Assembly: GCF_024124665.1 (NCBI RefSeq)
Contig: NZ_JAMXSB010000019.1
Location: 1-64,000 of the forward strand
Direction of reading: 5' to 3'
DNA length: 64,000 bases
Source: Pleionea sp. CnH1-48
Lineage (GTDB): Bacteria > Pseudomonadota > Gammaproteobacteria > Enterobacterales > Kangiellaceae
Both the position numbers and the translations under genes were made by a program. Below, piece by piece: positions 45,309-55,320 of this stretch (its first letter is position 1; each line of letters starts with the position of its first letter). The notes beneath the pieces were generated by a model. The model saw only the letters and a list, made by a program, of their open reading frames with translations, did not search any database and was not told the origin of the DNA.

Positions 45309-46253
45309 TTACTTGTTTAACCAGTCTAAATACTTAGGAACTGCCTGCTCAACAGTGTGGAAGGCATCGGTATAACCTGCAGCACGCAACTGTGTTAAAT
45401 CCGCTTGAGTATAACTCTGATAGGCTCCCTTTAGGCTGTCAGGGAATGGAATATACTCAATCGTCCCACGTTGATGATAGTTAACCACCGCATTGGCCAC
45501 ATCGTTAAAGGACTGACTTTTACCCGTACCGCAATTAAAAATGCCACTCACTTGAGCATTTTTCCATAACCAAAGATTAACCTTGACGACATCTTCAACA
45601 AACACAAAGTCTCTTAGCTGGCCGCCATTATCGTAACCATCATTGCCTTCGAATAAACGGCAAACGCCCTTATCTAAAATCTGATTGTTAAAATGAAAAG
45701 CAACACTCGCCATGCCACCTTTGTGTTGTTCTCTTGGGCCGTAGACATTGAAATAGCGCAATCCCGCAATCTGAGACTTAGCGGTTTTCATTTCGCGCCG
45801 AACATATTGATCAAAAAGAAACTTAGAGTAGGCATAAACATTCAGCGGCTTTTCGTACTGACGCTCTTCAATAAAATGCTCACTGCCACCATAAACAGAA
45901 GCAGAAGAGGCATAAATAAATGCAATGTCATGACGCTGGCAATAATGTAACAGGGACTTAGAATATTCGTAGTTATTCCGCATCATATATTGGCCATCCC
46001 ACTCAGTTGTGGTTGAACAGGCTCCTTGATGGAAAATCACTTCAACATCTTCGGCAAAAGATTCATCATTTAGCAGGCGTGTCAAAAAGTCGTCTTTATC
46101 CAGATAATCCTGGATCTCACAATCCGCCAGATTAAACATCTTGTGACCATCAGAGAGATCATCAACAGCAAGAATATCTGTTCGCCCCTGATCGTTGAGA
46201 GCTTTCACCAAATTGCTACCAATAAAGCCTGCGGCACCTGTTACTATGATCAT
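45309..46253 (-). CDS. hldD: ADP-L-glycero-D-manno-heptose 6-epimerase
   Basis: 314 aa. Extended SDR with GAAGFIGSN (6-14), YASSASVYG (about 117-125), YAYSK (catalytic Tyr and Lys) and [12 protein letters not shown]. Converts ADP-D-glycero- to ADP-L-glycero-manno-heptose. AGGAA 8 nt before ATG. First gene of the LPS cluster; divergent from the acyltransferase gene. Confidence 0.95.
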   Translation of the reverse strand: MIIVTGAAGFIGSNLVKALNDQGRTDILAVDDLSDGHKMFNLADCEIQDYLDKDDFLTRLLNDESFAEDVEVIFHQGACSTTTEWDGQYMMRNNYEYSKSLLHYCQRHDIAFIYASSASVYGGSEHFIEERQYEKPLNVYAYSKFLFDQYVRREMKTAKSQIAGLRYFNVYGPREQHKGGMASVAFHFNNQILDKGVCRLFEGNDGYDNGGQLRDFVFVEDVVKVNLWLWKNAQVSGIFNCGTGKSQSFNDVANAVVNYHQRGTIEYIPFPDSLKGAYQSYTQADLTQLRAAGYTDAFHTVEQAVPKYLDWLNK

Positions 46254-46343
46254 GTTAATTCCTGATTAATATGGTACGGATACTTTGACGAAGTGGGTAT
46301 TTGACAGCAAAACCAATCAATCATTCCAACGTCTCAAATACAG

Positions 46344-46471
46344 TATATACCCGTCACCTTTCAAGGTGCAGCGGTGTTGGCTGCGCGCACTCCCCCCAAT
46401 TACTTAGTAAAGCTAAGCTCAGGGGATTCGCTTGCTAGCCGCCTACCTGTATCTTGAAATACCTGAGTATA
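46344..46471. repeat. Dispersed TATACCC-ended repeat element, copy 1
   Basis: 128 bp in the hldD/acyltransferase gap. Begins GTATATACCCG, ends CCTGAGTATA, so the ends are inverted copies. Contains hairpins CACCTTTCAAGGTG and CTTAGTAAAGCTAAG and a C-rich CTCCCCCC. Shorter relatives lie at 54813-54875 and 58640-58675. It resembles the small, non-coding dispersed elements of marine gammaproteobacteria. The remainder of the gap (46254-46623) shows no gene. Confidence 0.65.
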
Positions 46472-46623
46472 GATTGCCTTAAAACCAGCGCATCGACGGT
46501 TTATTGCAAGAGCCTGATCCGTAACCGAAAATAGGCAATAATTGCTCTTAAAACATCCAATTATGATACCATAGTTTGGATATGCTATCATAGCTCACAC
46601 CGCAGGATTCAAACCCCTATCTC

Positions 46624-47841
46624 ATGACAACTCAGAAACCAACCAGGCCCAATCTTTATCATCCTCGATATTGGCCCAACTACCTTGGATTCCTGATTCT
46701 GCGCGTCCTTGCGCTGCTGCCCTACCCCATCTTGTATCGTATGGGTAAGTTGCTTGGCATCATCATGTATCATCTGTTTAAAAGCCGGGTTCGCGTAGCG
46801 AGAACCAATATGGAACAGTGTTTTCCACAACACAGTGCTGACTCCATAGAAGCCCTGGTCAGAGATAACCTGATTTCTACTGGCATCGGCATGATGGAAA
46901 CTGCCATGCTTTGGTTTGGCCCTCAACGAAACTGGCAAAAACATATACAGATAGAGGGCATGGAACACTATGAAAAAGCCTTAGAAGATGGCAAAGGCGC
47001 TCTGATATTAGGCTTCCACCTCACCAGCCTGGAATACGGTGGCTCCATGTTAGGAAAACGCTTCCCCCTCGCTGCGCTCTATCGGAAGAATGAGAATCCA
47101 GTGATTGAACAAGCGATGTTCAAAGGACGCAGCCGTTTTGTTCATCCCATTCCTCGCAACGATACTCGCGCCATGGTGCGCTGGATAAAAGATAATGGCT
47201 GTGTATGGTACGCCGCGGATCAGGACTATGGCCGAGAACAAAGTATTTTTGTCCCTTTCTTTGGTGTCGATACAGCCACTATCACAGCAACCTCTCGTTT
47301 TGCCAAGCTCACCAAAGCACCAGTCATTCCCTTTACTCATGAACGTATCGGTCATGGCAAAGGGATAAAACTCAAACTTCATGCCCCTCTACCAGATATC
47401 GGTAAAAATCCAGAGGCAGACGCGCTGGTAATCAATCAGTTTCTGGAAGAGTTCCTAACGCAACATCCAGCAGAGTATTTGTGGATCCATCGGCGTTTTA
47501 AAACACGCCCAACCGAAAATTCACCTTCGTTGTACCCACCCAAAGGTAAGAAGCGAAGAATCAACGCAGAGCGATTTGATAAAAATATTGAAGCGGCAGA
47601 AGTGCTGGAACAAGAAGACGGGCGTGTGACCTGTTATCGAATAAAAACCAGTTTAGTTTATGTCTTTTACCGCGATAAAAACAAATTCGGGCATACGCTT
47701 ACACCGCCCTATAAAAATGCACTCAACTCACTTCAAGAAGTGACTCGTGACGATGTGACTTACAAGTTCTATGGCACCGTTGAGTACTGTCGCGAATATC
47801 ATTGTGATGCGGTTGTATTAGAAGCCTTCTACACTCATTGA
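46624..47841 (+). CDS. Lipid A acyltransferase (LpxL/HtrB-like) with C-terminal extension
   Basis: 405 aa, about 100 longer than E. coli LpxL. N-terminal membrane anchor (about 20-40), acyltransferase core with HxxxxE motif FHLTSLEYGG (His132, Glu137), ADQDYG, FVPFFGVDTATITA and LWIHRRFKTRP. It adds a late secondary acyl chain to Kdo2-lipid IVA. Residues about 310-405 are an added domain rich in basic residues, not recognised. Next to LPS genes; possible alternatives are LpxM/LpxP or a lysophospholipid acyltransferase. Confidence 0.8.
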   Translation: MTTQKPTRPNLYHPRYWPNYLGFLILRVLALLPYPILYRMGKLLGIIMYHLFKSRVRVARTNMEQCFPQHSADSIEALVRDNLISTGIGMMETAMLWFGPQRNWQKHIQIEGMEHYEKALEDGKGALILGFHLTSLEYGGSMLGKRFPLAALYRKNENPVIEQAMFKGRSRFVHPIPRNDTRAMVRWIKDNGCVWYAADQDYGREQSIFVPFFGVDTATITATSRFAKLTKAPVIPFTHERIGHGKGIKLKLHAPLPDIGKNPEADALVINQFLEEFLTQHPAEYLWIHRRFKTRPTENSPSLYPPKGKKRRINAERFDKNIEAAEVLEQEDGRVTCYRIKTSLVYVFYRDKNKFGHTLTPPYKNALNSLQEVTRDDVTYKFYGTVEYCREYHCDAVVLEAFYTH

Positions 47842-47843
47842 TT

Positions 47844-48947
47844 ATGACAAACGCCGCCAAAACCTCTCTTTGCTTTGTAAATTCAACTCCTTTCTGGGGA
47901 GGTGGAGAAAAACTTCATCTGGATTTAGCACAAGCCTTTGCTCGCAAAAGCAACTATCATATTAGCCTGGTCACCAACACCACCAGTGAACTGGCCAACC
48001 GAGCATCAAAGCTGGGATTTCACTGTGAGCCATTTTCTTTAGGAAAGAACTCATTTTTAAATCCATTGAAAATGTATCGGCTCTATAAATACTTTAAGCA
48101 GAGCCATATTGACTCGGTGATTCTGTCCGACTCAAAAGATTTAAAAGCCTCCGGTCTTTGTGCAAAGCTCGCTGGTGTAAAGCATATTGTTTATTTACGT
48201 GGTCAGGCCAAGCCTATCAAAAGCAAGTTTCTTAACCATTGGTTGTTAAAAAATGTCTGTACGCATTTTATTGCCAGCTCCCATGAAACACTGCGTAAAA
48301 GCCTTTCGCGACTACCTAATTTGCTGCCGAAAGAAAAGACTTTTGTGGTGTATCACGGCCTTGATACTGACGAGTGGCCGACCACTCCTGCAGCACTCAA
48401 AGAATCAGACTCAGCCCCGGTTCTCATCACCAATATTGGCCGACTGATCCCCGATAAGGGTCAACACTTTTTGATTCAGGCCGCAAAGATTTTACGTGAT
48501 GAAGGTTGCAACTTTAAAATTGAAATCGTCGGAACCGGCGGACTAGAAACCACCCTACAACAGATGATTGAAAACGAAGAGTTGACGAATTATGTTGAGC
48601 TTGTAGGTTTTAATGACAATATCCCTGAGTATCTAAAATCCGTTGATATTTTTGCTTTATCATCCGTATCCGAAGGATTTGGCTTTGTAACCGTTGAAGC
48701 AATGTTAAGTTTTAAGCCTATCGTCGCTTTTAACATGAGCAGCATGCCTGAGTTAATAGAACACCAGAAAACCGGTTTGCTGGCAGAGCATCCTAATGTC
48801 GAAGAGTTTGCTCAATATTTAAAGCAATTGATTCAGAGCCCAGAGCTTCGAGAAAAGCTGGGGCAAGCCGCCGCCCAAAGCGCGCGTGAAAAATTTTCTC
48901 TGGCAGATAGAACCGATGAACTAGAAAGTGTTATTTACGGTGAGTAA
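47844..48947 (+). CDS. Family 4 glycosyltransferase
   Basis: 367 aa from ATG 47844; a TTG at 47838 overlaps the previous stop. GT-B fold with GGGEKLHLDLA, GRLIPDKGQHFLIQA, VELVGFNDNIPEYLKSVDIFALSSVSEGFGFVTVEAM (acceptor/nucleotide region). Retaining transferase using a nucleotide-sugar, sharing the LPS/surface-glycan neighbourhood. Acceptor unknown. Probably co-transcribed with the acyltransferase (2 bp after its stop). Confidence 0.85.
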   Translation: MTNAAKTSLCFVNSTPFWGGGEKLHLDLAQAFARKSNYHISLVTNTTSELANRASKLGFHCEPFSLGKNSFLNPLKMYRLYKYFKQSHIDSVILSDSKDLKASGLCAKLAGVKHIVYLRGQAKPIKSKFLNHWLLKNVCTHFIASSHETLRKSLSRLPNLLPKEKTFVVYHGLDTDEWPTTPAALKESDSAPVLITNIGRLIPDKGQHFLIQAAKILRDEGCNFKIEIVGTGGLETTLQQMIENEELTNYVELVGFNDNIPEYLKSVDIFALSSVSEGFGFVTVEAMLSFKPIVAFNMSSMPELIEHQKTGLLAEHPNVEEFAQYLKQLIQSPELREKLGQAAAQSAREKFSLADRTDELESVIYGE

Positions 48948-48990
48948 TGTTTACTTGTCTCATTTTAACTTGATGTATTAGTGATCTAGC

Positions 48991-49296
48991 TCATGGCTGA
49001 GCTAAAAAAGCCGTCAGTTTATCTTTTTCACTCTTAGAAAAACTAACACTGCCTACAGGTACTTCCGAGTCAACAGCCTGAATTAGTAATTCCCTATCTT
49101 CAGTGCCAAAACCACCACACAGTTCTATGACCTGAATACCATCAGCAACCATTTTTTTGGCCGCTACAATTGCTTCGTCAAGACTGGAGACTCCAACGAT
49201 CATTGTATGAAAATGCTCACTGTCCATATTCAAGCTATGGCTATCAGCAGAGTAACCGGGGGCTTTAACAATGAATCCATAATGGGTCAACGTCAT
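48991..49296 (-). CDS. DUF6506-like small protein
   Basis: 101 aa. One compact alpha/beta domain: HYGFIVKAPGYSADSH, HFHTMIVGVSSLDEAIVAAKKMVADGIQVIELCGGFG. Matches DUF6506 family in length and pattern. No catalytic motif except conserved Cys and His. Function unknown. Tandem with the membrane protein gene, 3 bp between. Confidence 0.75.
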   Translation of the reverse strand: MTLTHYGFIVKAPGYSADSHSLNMDSEHFHTMIVGVSSLDEAIVAAKKMVADGIQVIELCGGFGTEDRELLIQAVDSEVPVGSVSFSKSEKDKLTAFLAQP

Positions 49297-49299
49297 AGC

Positions 49300-49578
49300 T
49301 CATTCCTGCTCTTTACTTTTTCGCTCTTTAATCATTTTGGTAAGCTCTTTTTCCATATAGTTTTTTCGCAATCGATTTTTATACCAAAGCACAGGTAAAA
49401 CAAAAATAGCAACAAACGCGATGGCGTAGATGCGAACATCCTCAGCTTTTAACGCCTGTAAAAAACTATACTGTCGAAATAACTCACCATTAAAAAACAA
49501 CTTTAGTCCAATTAATACCCCAATAACAACCGAAGCAGTGATTGCGGCTTTGAGTATTTGAATTAAAAAAAACTTCAT
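49300..49578 (-). CDS. Two-helix membrane protein
   Basis: 92 aa, with hydrophobic segments at about 8-27 and 48-65, and a Lys/Glu-rich C-terminal tail. No family recognised. It lies between a GNAT gene and the DUF6506-like gene on the minus strand, suggesting one transcript. Confidence 0.62.
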   Translation of the reverse strand: MKFFLIQILKAAITASVVIGVLIGLKLFFNGELFRQYSFLQALKAEDVRIYAIAFVAIFVLPVLWYKNRLRKNYMEKELTKMIKERKSKEQE

Positions 49579-49593
49579 CGGATCGATACTCTG

Positions 49594-50109
49594 TTACTCA
49601 GGCTTAGGGAACAAAAAGATATCTCTCGTCAATCCATCAGGAAAGAGCTCTCGCCTATCTTTAACGCCGCCTAAACGCTCAGTCAGCCGTCGTGCAGGAA
49701 TGTTCTCGTCGTTCATATAGGTCTCAACCTTGTTCCATCCCATCGAGCCGTATGCATGAGCAATGGCAGCTTGTGACGCTTCCCGCGCAATGCCTTTACC
49801 CCGCGCTTCGGGCAATAGCCACCAGGTTAACTCTCGCGGCCATCCAACACCCTGCCAGAATCCACAGGTACCGAGACATTCGCCAGATGCTTTGTCTTGC
49901 ACAACCCAAACACCAAATCCTAATAAATACCAAGAACCGAGATCCGCCTTCAGGCGATTCCAGGTATCTGCCGGACTAATAGGCCCGCCATAGGCGCTGG
50001 AAGCTTTGCCATCGGTATAAAACTTTTGATACAGCTCAAAGTCCTCAACACTGGGCGCGCGTAACAAGAGTCGCTCACTCTCAACGATGGGAATAGTGAC
50101 ATGGCTCAT
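49594..50109 (-). CDS. RimJ/RimL-type GNAT acetyltransferase
   Basis: 171 aa. GNAT fold starting ERLLLRAPSVEDFELYQKFY, the acetyl-CoA loop PEARGKGIAREASQAAIAHAYG (about 112-133), NENIPARRLTERLGG. Ribosomal-protein-like or amino-acid N-acetyltransferase; true acceptor unknown. Confidence 0.85.
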   Translation of the reverse strand: MSHVTIPIVESERLLLRAPSVEDFELYQKFYTDGKASSAYGGPISPADTWNRLKADLGSWYLLGFGVWVVQDKASGECLGTCGFWQGVGWPRELTWWLLPEARGKGIAREASQAAIAHAYGSMGWNKVETYMNDENIPARRLTERLGGVKDRRELFPDGLTRDIFLFPKPE

Positions 50110-50238
50110 CAGCCGATCCTATGGGTTACAACTTGTTTTGAATGGAATAGAGAGTAAATGGGGACGGAAGTAGGAATTAAAAGCCCCAGAGATAAATCAC
50201 TGACGAGAAGCTTGCGAATCTGTCTTGTTCGCAATAAA

Positions 50239-50269
50239 AAAGCCCGGCAAGTCATACTTGCCGGGCTTT
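50239..50269 (-). terminator. Intrinsic terminator of the subtilisin gene
   Basis: 13-bp stem AAAGCCCGGCAAG / CTTGCCGGGCTTT (50239-50251, 50257-50269) with a 5-nt loop, followed by TTT on the minus strand. 27 bp after the stop codon. Confidence 0.92.
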
Positions 50270-50296
50270 AAACGAGTCGTAATAGAAACCGATTCG

Positions 50297-52906
50297 TTAG
50301 TAAGATCGTCCTTGCAATGTTACACCGGAGTAGTTAGAGAAACCGCGTAACATAATGTGGTAGGTACCTGGTTTAGCCGTTAATGTGCACGACTCTCGGT
50401 TACCATTTTTATAAGGACGGCAATCATACTTTGTTGACGTTGGTTGATTACCATGACGCACATATAAATCAGCATCCCCTGTTCCTCCACTCATAGAAAT
50501 AACTACCTGAGAGCGACCGGCAGGAACTTCTAGCGTGAAGAATTGCTCACTTCTACGAGCACCTGATAATCCTGACTCTTTAAGAGTGTCATTTGACGAT
50601 GCAGAGTAGGTCGCCGTCAATTCCACACCCGAGTAAGCTTTGTAGCCACGTAACATAACATAGTAGGTACCCGCTTTTACTTGAGTGATTTCGCAGCTTT
50701 CTTTGTTGCCATTTTTGTAAGGACGACAATCATATTTAGAGCTGGTAGGTTTATCCCCAAAACGCACGTATAAGTCTGCATCACCAGAACCACCTAGCAT
50801 GTTAACTTCCAAACGGTTCATACCTTCCGGTACTTCGATGGAATAAAATGCTTCATCGGCTGCATTACCTGCTAGCCCGGTGGCAGCCACACCATTGATT
50901 AACTTTGTAATCCCATTATTGTCTTCTAATTCATAACTACCAGAAAGAGTCAGCCCAGAAACTTCACTAAACGCTTTAACACGTACAAAGTAAGTCACAT
51001 CGGTTTCTTTCATGGTACAACTTTCTGAGCTGCCAGACTTATAAGGACGACAATCGTAGTCAACATCGGTTGGTGCCTGATTCGCTCTGACATACATATC
51101 AGCATCACCACTACCACCCTCTATGACAAACCGAATGTTTTTGGCTTCAGCAGGAACATGCATTTTATAAAGCGCTTCATCTTTACGAGCCAGGTTAATA
51201 TTGGTTTCTGGAGAACCATTAACTAACTCGATGACTTCCTGGTTGTTGTCATCATCAAAAGTACAACCATTTGCTGCAATGTAGTCAATAGCGGCTTTCG
51301 TTTGAACCAAACCATAACCAAACTTAATATCTCGTCCCGTCTCGCCTAAATCTTCTGCTGTTAAGTTTAAGACTTTACGAATAGCTTGATTGGTACAGTT
51401 AGGGTAAGTACTCCAAACCAGTGCAGCAACGCCAGCAACATGAGGCGATGCCATAGAAGTACCGCTCATTTTTCCATAGTTGCCAGGACCAATATGAATC
51501 TTCGTTGTTTGCCCCAATTGCTGCAACATAGCAGCGCCATCAACATCAGACGCAGACACAGCCGGAATACTGGTCGTATTTGTATCACCGAGTGTTGCAC
51601 CAAAATTCCCAGCAGCATTGTTATAAATAACGGCTCCTACACCACCGCTACTTTCACAATTTTTCACTTTGTCATGAAAAGAAATCTCACCTCGTTGAAT
51701 GAGACATACTTTTCCTGATGCATTATTATCTGTTTGATTACCAAGACCAAAGTCATACAAAGAACCTTGTGCAGTTCCCTGATTTTCCATGCTGTTCGAT
51801 TGATACTGAGTCGAGCCAACGTTTAAGTTAACTTCAGAACCTAAACCATGAGGATAAGTCGAAACAATATCGACACCCGGTGCAGCAATTTCTATTTGAG
51901 CATTTTTTTGTGAGAAGCCAGCAAGTTCTTTTTTATCATCAATAGCAGCAACTGATACAACGCTGTCATAAGATGCCGGATAACTCATGACATCCACTTC
52001 TTTATCAACATCGCCGCTGTTTCCTGCAGCTGCAATTAACAAAATACCCGATTGATAAGCGGCATCCATACGCTCTTTTTCTGTGGTTGTTGAAGACTTA
52101 CCACCTAAACTCATATTAATAACTTGAGCACCGTTATTGATACAAACATCAACTGCGCTGGCTAAATTTGATGAATAACCCCATCCCGATTGATTAAATA
52201 CTTTAACAATATGTACGTTAGGATCAGAGCCAATCACACCACGAACACCAATACCATTATTTAACGCTGCAATGGTTCCTGCAACGTGAGTTCCGTGAGG
52301 GCCGCCGTGATCAAACCAATTACCAGTACCGCTATCGTTAGTGCCTGAAACAGTAGCGCCTTGAGCTCCCATATCTTCATGAGGCAATTGGATCCCTGAA
52401 TCGATGACGCAGATTTTCTTGCCGCCAGAAGCAGCCGATGCAACCGAGTCATCCACCATATCAGCCTGAACCATACTGATGCCATAAGGCATATCCTGAC
52501 TAAGAATACGACGAGGCTGATCTTTTTCGATATAGGCGATTGCATTATCTTGTGCTAATTCGTTTGCAGCTTGCTCTGATAACTCAGCAGTCACCACTTG
52601 AAGGTTATTGAATTCCTGTTTTATAACACCGCCTAATGCCATTGCTTTAGACATGACTTTATTTTTAGCTACAGAATATTTTGCAACGCTTGAGCTATTT
52701 GGTTTGAACTTAATGATATAACGCTCTGGCAATGGATTATTTTTATTTTTGATTGCCGACCGATCTACAGTTGCCATTTTTTCATGTACTGCCCCTTCAT
52801 TGAATTCAGCTTTGTTTTCTGATGCATATAAAACACCAGAAATAGCAGAAGACAACAATGTTGCCGTCAAAATGTTAGCAACCTTTTTCGGTTGTGTTTT
52901 CATCAT
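50297..52906 (-). CDS. Secreted subtilisin-like serine protease (S8) with three PPC domains
   Basis: 869 aa from ATG 52906; GGAG 8 nt upstream and a signal peptide directly follow, while a frame opening 46 codons earlier has neither. I9-type prodomain about 60-132, catalytic triad D169 (VIDSG), H204 (GPHGTHVAG), S484 (GTSMASPHVAG), oxyanion Asn296. A PA-like insertion with two Cys lies at about 365-470. Three PPC domains at the C-terminus (each with GDADMYVR/GDADLYVR and YDCRPYKNG-type signatures). The catalytic domain is complete, so it should be an active extracellular protease; PPC domains usually aid type II secretion and are clipped off. The PPC domains closely match those of the 13607-16162 protein. 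Confidence 0.93.
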   Translation of the reverse strand: MMKTQPKKVANILTATLLSSAISGVLYASENKAEFNEGAVHEKMATVDRSAIKNKNNPLPERYIIKFKPNSSSVAKYSVAKNKVMSKAMALGGVIKQEFNNLQVVTAELSEQAANELAQDNAIAYIEKDQPRRILSQDMPYGISMVQADMVDDSVASAASGGKKICVIDSGIQLPHEDMGAQGATVSGTNDSGTGNWFDHGGPHGTHVAGTIAALNNGIGVRGVIGSDPNVHIVKVFNQSGWGYSSNLASAVDVCINNGAQVINMSLGGKSSTTTEKERMDAAYQSGILLIAAAGNSGDVDKEVDVMSYPASYDSVVSVAAIDDKKELAGFSQKNAQIEIAAPGVDIVSTYPHGLGSEVNLNVGSTQYQSNSMENQGTAQGSLYDFGLGNQTDNNASGKVCLIQRGEISFHDKVKNCESSGGVGAVIYNNAAGNFGATLGDTNTTSIPAVSASDVDGAAMLQQLGQTTKIHIGPGNYGKMSGTSMASPHVAGVAALVWSTYPNCTNQAIRKVLNLTAEDLGETGRDIKFGYGLVQTKAAIDYIAANGCTFDDDNNQEVIELVNGSPETNINLARKDEALYKMHVPAEAKNIRFVIEGGSGDADMYVRANQAPTDVDYDCRPYKSGSSESCTMKETDVTYFVRVKAFSEVSGLTLSGSYELEDNNGITKLINGVAATGLAGNAADEAFYSIEVPEGMNRLEVNMLGGSGDADLYVRFGDKPTSSKYDCRPYKNGNKESCEITQVKAGTYYVMLRGYKAYSGVELTATYSASSNDTLKESGLSGARRSEQFFTLEVPAGRSQVVISMSGGTGDADLYVRHGNQPTSTKYDCRPYKNGNRESCTLTAKPGTYHIMLRGFSNYSGVTLQGRSY

Positions 52907-53393
52907 CAAACTTACTCCATTATTATTATGAGTTTTAAACTCTTTTATCTTTATATAAACACTCAATTTATAAGGGCTTATAAACTGGCGTCCCAACGTA
53001 AGTGAAGAAGAAACTACAATAGTCGCGCATAGCGAACAACCCATGATGTTAAAACAGTGAAATATTACCTTTTCATTGCAATATTTGGCTAAAACAAAAA
53101 CACAATCATTTTATGGAGATAGTAAACTTAATACTAAAAATCAGATATTAACTTTGTTTTTTTAAGGTTTTAGAGATAACCACATAAATACTAATCATTT
53201 CTGATTAAGTAAATTCCATTTTACTTTTAAGCCAAAAAATACTAACCAAGATAATAGGCTTAGAATTTTTATAAAGATAAGGAAGAGTGCTTTTTACTGA
53301 AAGAAAAATTCTATAGATAACTTTATTAATTTTAAAAGCAGCCTACTTAAAAAAATAACAAATAGAGCAAGCTGCTACACTTTAAACAGAATA
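52907..53393. other. AT-rich intergenic region
   Basis: 487 bp holding the protease promoter and the 3' region of rhlE. Very AT-rich with homopolymer runs. A weak AGCAGC/GCTGCT pairing (53337-53342, 53371-53376) might help end the rhlE transcript. No gene is supported. Confidence 0.45.
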
Positions 53394-54722
53394 TTATTGA
53401 CTGCGACGTTTTGTTGTTGGCTTTTTCTTTTTTGTGATAAAGCCAGGCTTTTTTCGACTGGCCTTGCCACGGGTTCGATCTTTTGGTGCAGCCGTTTGAT
53501 TTTTTTCGTCGCGTTCTTTAGCTTTTGCTAATTTCTTTTTATGTGGCTTTTTCTTTTTTTGAGCTTTCAGTCGTGTTTCAGGAACAGTGTGCTCAGGAAT
53601 AAAATCATCAATAAATTTGCGAGAAATTTTTTGTCGAATTAAATTCTCAATATCCGATAGCGAATCTACTTCATCTGCAGACACTAATGAGATAGCGTGC
53701 CCACGACTTCCTGCTCGCCCTGTACGTCCAATTCGATGCACATAGTCTTCTGCTACATTTGGCAAATCAAAATTAACCACTTGAGGCAACTGATCAATAT
53801 CCAGTCCTCGAGCAGCAATGTCTGTTGCCACTAGTGCTCGCAATTTACCCTCTTTAAATTCTTTAAGTACTCGCGTTCGAGTTCCCTGGCTTTTGTCTCC
53901 ATGAATGGCAGCCGCCTGAACACCATTTTTTTCGAGATCATAAGCCAGCTTGTTCGCTCCCCTTTTTGTACGAACAAAGACTAACACTTGTTCCCAGTTA
54001 TGATGACCAATCAAGTAGCTAAGTAGTGCCGCTTTGCGTTTTTTATCAACTGGGTGCAGCCACTGTTTGACTGTTTGCGCCGTCGCATTACGTGGGCTTA
54101 CCTCAATCGAAACTGGCTCTTTTAATAGCCCCTTGGCCAAGGTTCGAATATCATCCGAAAAAGTTGCCGAAAACAACAAGCTCTGTCTCGTTTTGGGTAA
54201 CAACGCGAGTATTTTTTTAATATCAGGCAGAAAGCCCATATCCAACATACGATCAGCTTCATCAAGAATTAAAAATTCTAGTTGAGAAAACTTAATGGCA
54301 TTCTGCTGGAATAAATCCATAAGTCGGCCAGGAGTTGCCACTAAAACATCAACGCCTTTGCGCAACCGTAACATTTGTGGATTAATTTTGACGCCACCAA
54401 AAACCACCTGCGAACGGATCGGCATATTAGCCGAATAAGTTTTTACGCTCTCGCCAACCTGTGCCGCAAGCTCGCGGGTCGGTGTTAAGATCAGGGCTCG
54501 CACATGATTTGACCGCGCTTTGTCACCTTCGCTCAGCTTCTGTAACACTGGCAGAGTAAATCCAGCAGTTTTGCCAGTCCCAGTTTGTGCTGCAGCCATC
54601 ACATCCTTACCAGCTAATATGGCAGGGATAGCTTCTTGCTGAATAGGCGAAGGCTTATCATATCCTTGCTCAGATATGGCTTGTAGCAATGGATCAATAA
54701 GCTTAAGGGAAGCAAAGGTCAT
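53394..54722 (-). CDS. rhlE: ATP-dependent RNA helicase RhlE
   Basis: 442 aa. DEAD-box motifs in order: Q motif [54 protein letters not shown]. The C-terminal 70 residues are very basic (KKKKPHKKK etc.), for RNA binding, as in RhlE. Remodels ribosome and RNA-decay substrates. Confidence 0.93.
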   Translation of the reverse strand: MTFASLKLIDPLLQAISEQGYDKPSPIQQEAIPAILAGKDVMAAAQTGTGKTAGFTLPVLQKLSEGDKARSNHVRALILTPTRELAAQVGESVKTYSANMPIRSQVVFGGVKINPQMLRLRKGVDVLVATPGRLMDLFQQNAIKFSQLEFLILDEADRMLDMGFLPDIKKILALLPKTRQSLLFSATFSDDIRTLAKGLLKEPVSIEVSPRNATAQTVKQWLHPVDKKRKAALLSYLIGHHNWEQVLVFVRTKRGANKLAYDLEKNGVQAAAIHGDKSQGTRTRVLKEFKEGKLRALVATDIAARGLDIDQLPQVVNFDLPNVAEDYVHRIGRTGRAGSRGHAISLVSADEVDSLSDIENLIRQKISRKFIDDFIPEHTVPETRLKAQKKKKPHKKKLAKAKERDEKNQTAAPKDRTRGKASRKKPGFITKKKKPTTKRRSQ

Positions 54723-54812
54723 AGAGTTTACTCAATAGGGGTTGGTCAAAAGGCTGTGAGGTCACCGCCTAGCAGACAATGGAATCAAGATTAGTTCAAA
54801 TCATCAAATTAG

Positions 54813-54875
54813 GATATACCCATCGTCTTTCGGAATGCTTGCAGTCTTAGCAAAATTCGAAATACTTTGGGTATC
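54813..54875. repeat. Dispersed repeat element, short copy 2
   Basis: 63 bp between rhlE and erpA. Begins GATATACCCATCGTCTTTC, ends ATTCGAAATACTTTGGGTATC. Both ends match copy 1 at 46344-46471 (TATACCC and GAAATAC-terminal patterns), but the middle is missing, so it looks like a deleted version. Confidence 0.6.
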
Positions 54876-54906
54876 GCTGAATCAGCACTCAACCTCTTGC
54901 CGGAGG

Positions 54907-55257
54907 TTAAATAGAAAAAGAGGCTCCACAACCACAAGTACTGGTTGCATTGGGGTTGTTCAATACAAAGCGAGCACCTTCTAATCCTTCAAGGTAGTCA
55001 ACGGTAGATCCCATCAAATATTGAATGCTGAGAGGATCAACCAGCAAAGTAACGCCCTGTTTTTCGATACGAGTGTCTTCGTCGGTGCTGGTTTCATCAA
55101 AACGAAAACCATACTGAAACCCTGAGCATCCGCCACCGGTCACGTAAACGCGTAAACACAGATCTGCGTTATCTTCATCTTCCAGAAGTTCTTTGACCTT
55201 AGCGCAAGCGGCATCGGTAACCGCGAGTAAGGAGGGTGTTTCGTTTTCAACTGACAT
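54907..55257 (-). CDS. erpA: Iron-sulfur cluster insertion protein ErpA
   Basis: 116 aa, A-type carrier with the three cluster-binding cysteines Cys44 (GGCSGF), Cys108 and Cys110 (CGCG). Receives Fe-S clusters and passes them to targets, notably isoprenoid enzymes. Neighbour of the bactofilin gene as in many gammaproteobacteria. Confidence 0.95.
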   Translation of the reverse strand: MSVENETPSLLAVTDAACAKVKELLEDEDNADLCLRVYVTGGGCSGFQYGFRFDETSTDEDTRIEKQGVTLLVDPLSIQYLMGSTVDYLEGLEGARFVLNNPNATSTCGCGASFSI

Positions 55258-55320
55258 CTAGTAACTACTCAATATTCGTAAAACAAGGCTTTGATCCGGC
55301 TATTATCTCAGCGAACTGAC

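Noticed and set aside
46590-46620. tRNA-like T-arm (GGTTTGAATCC type) on the minus strand
   Set aside because: No acceptor, D or anticodon arm fits around it.
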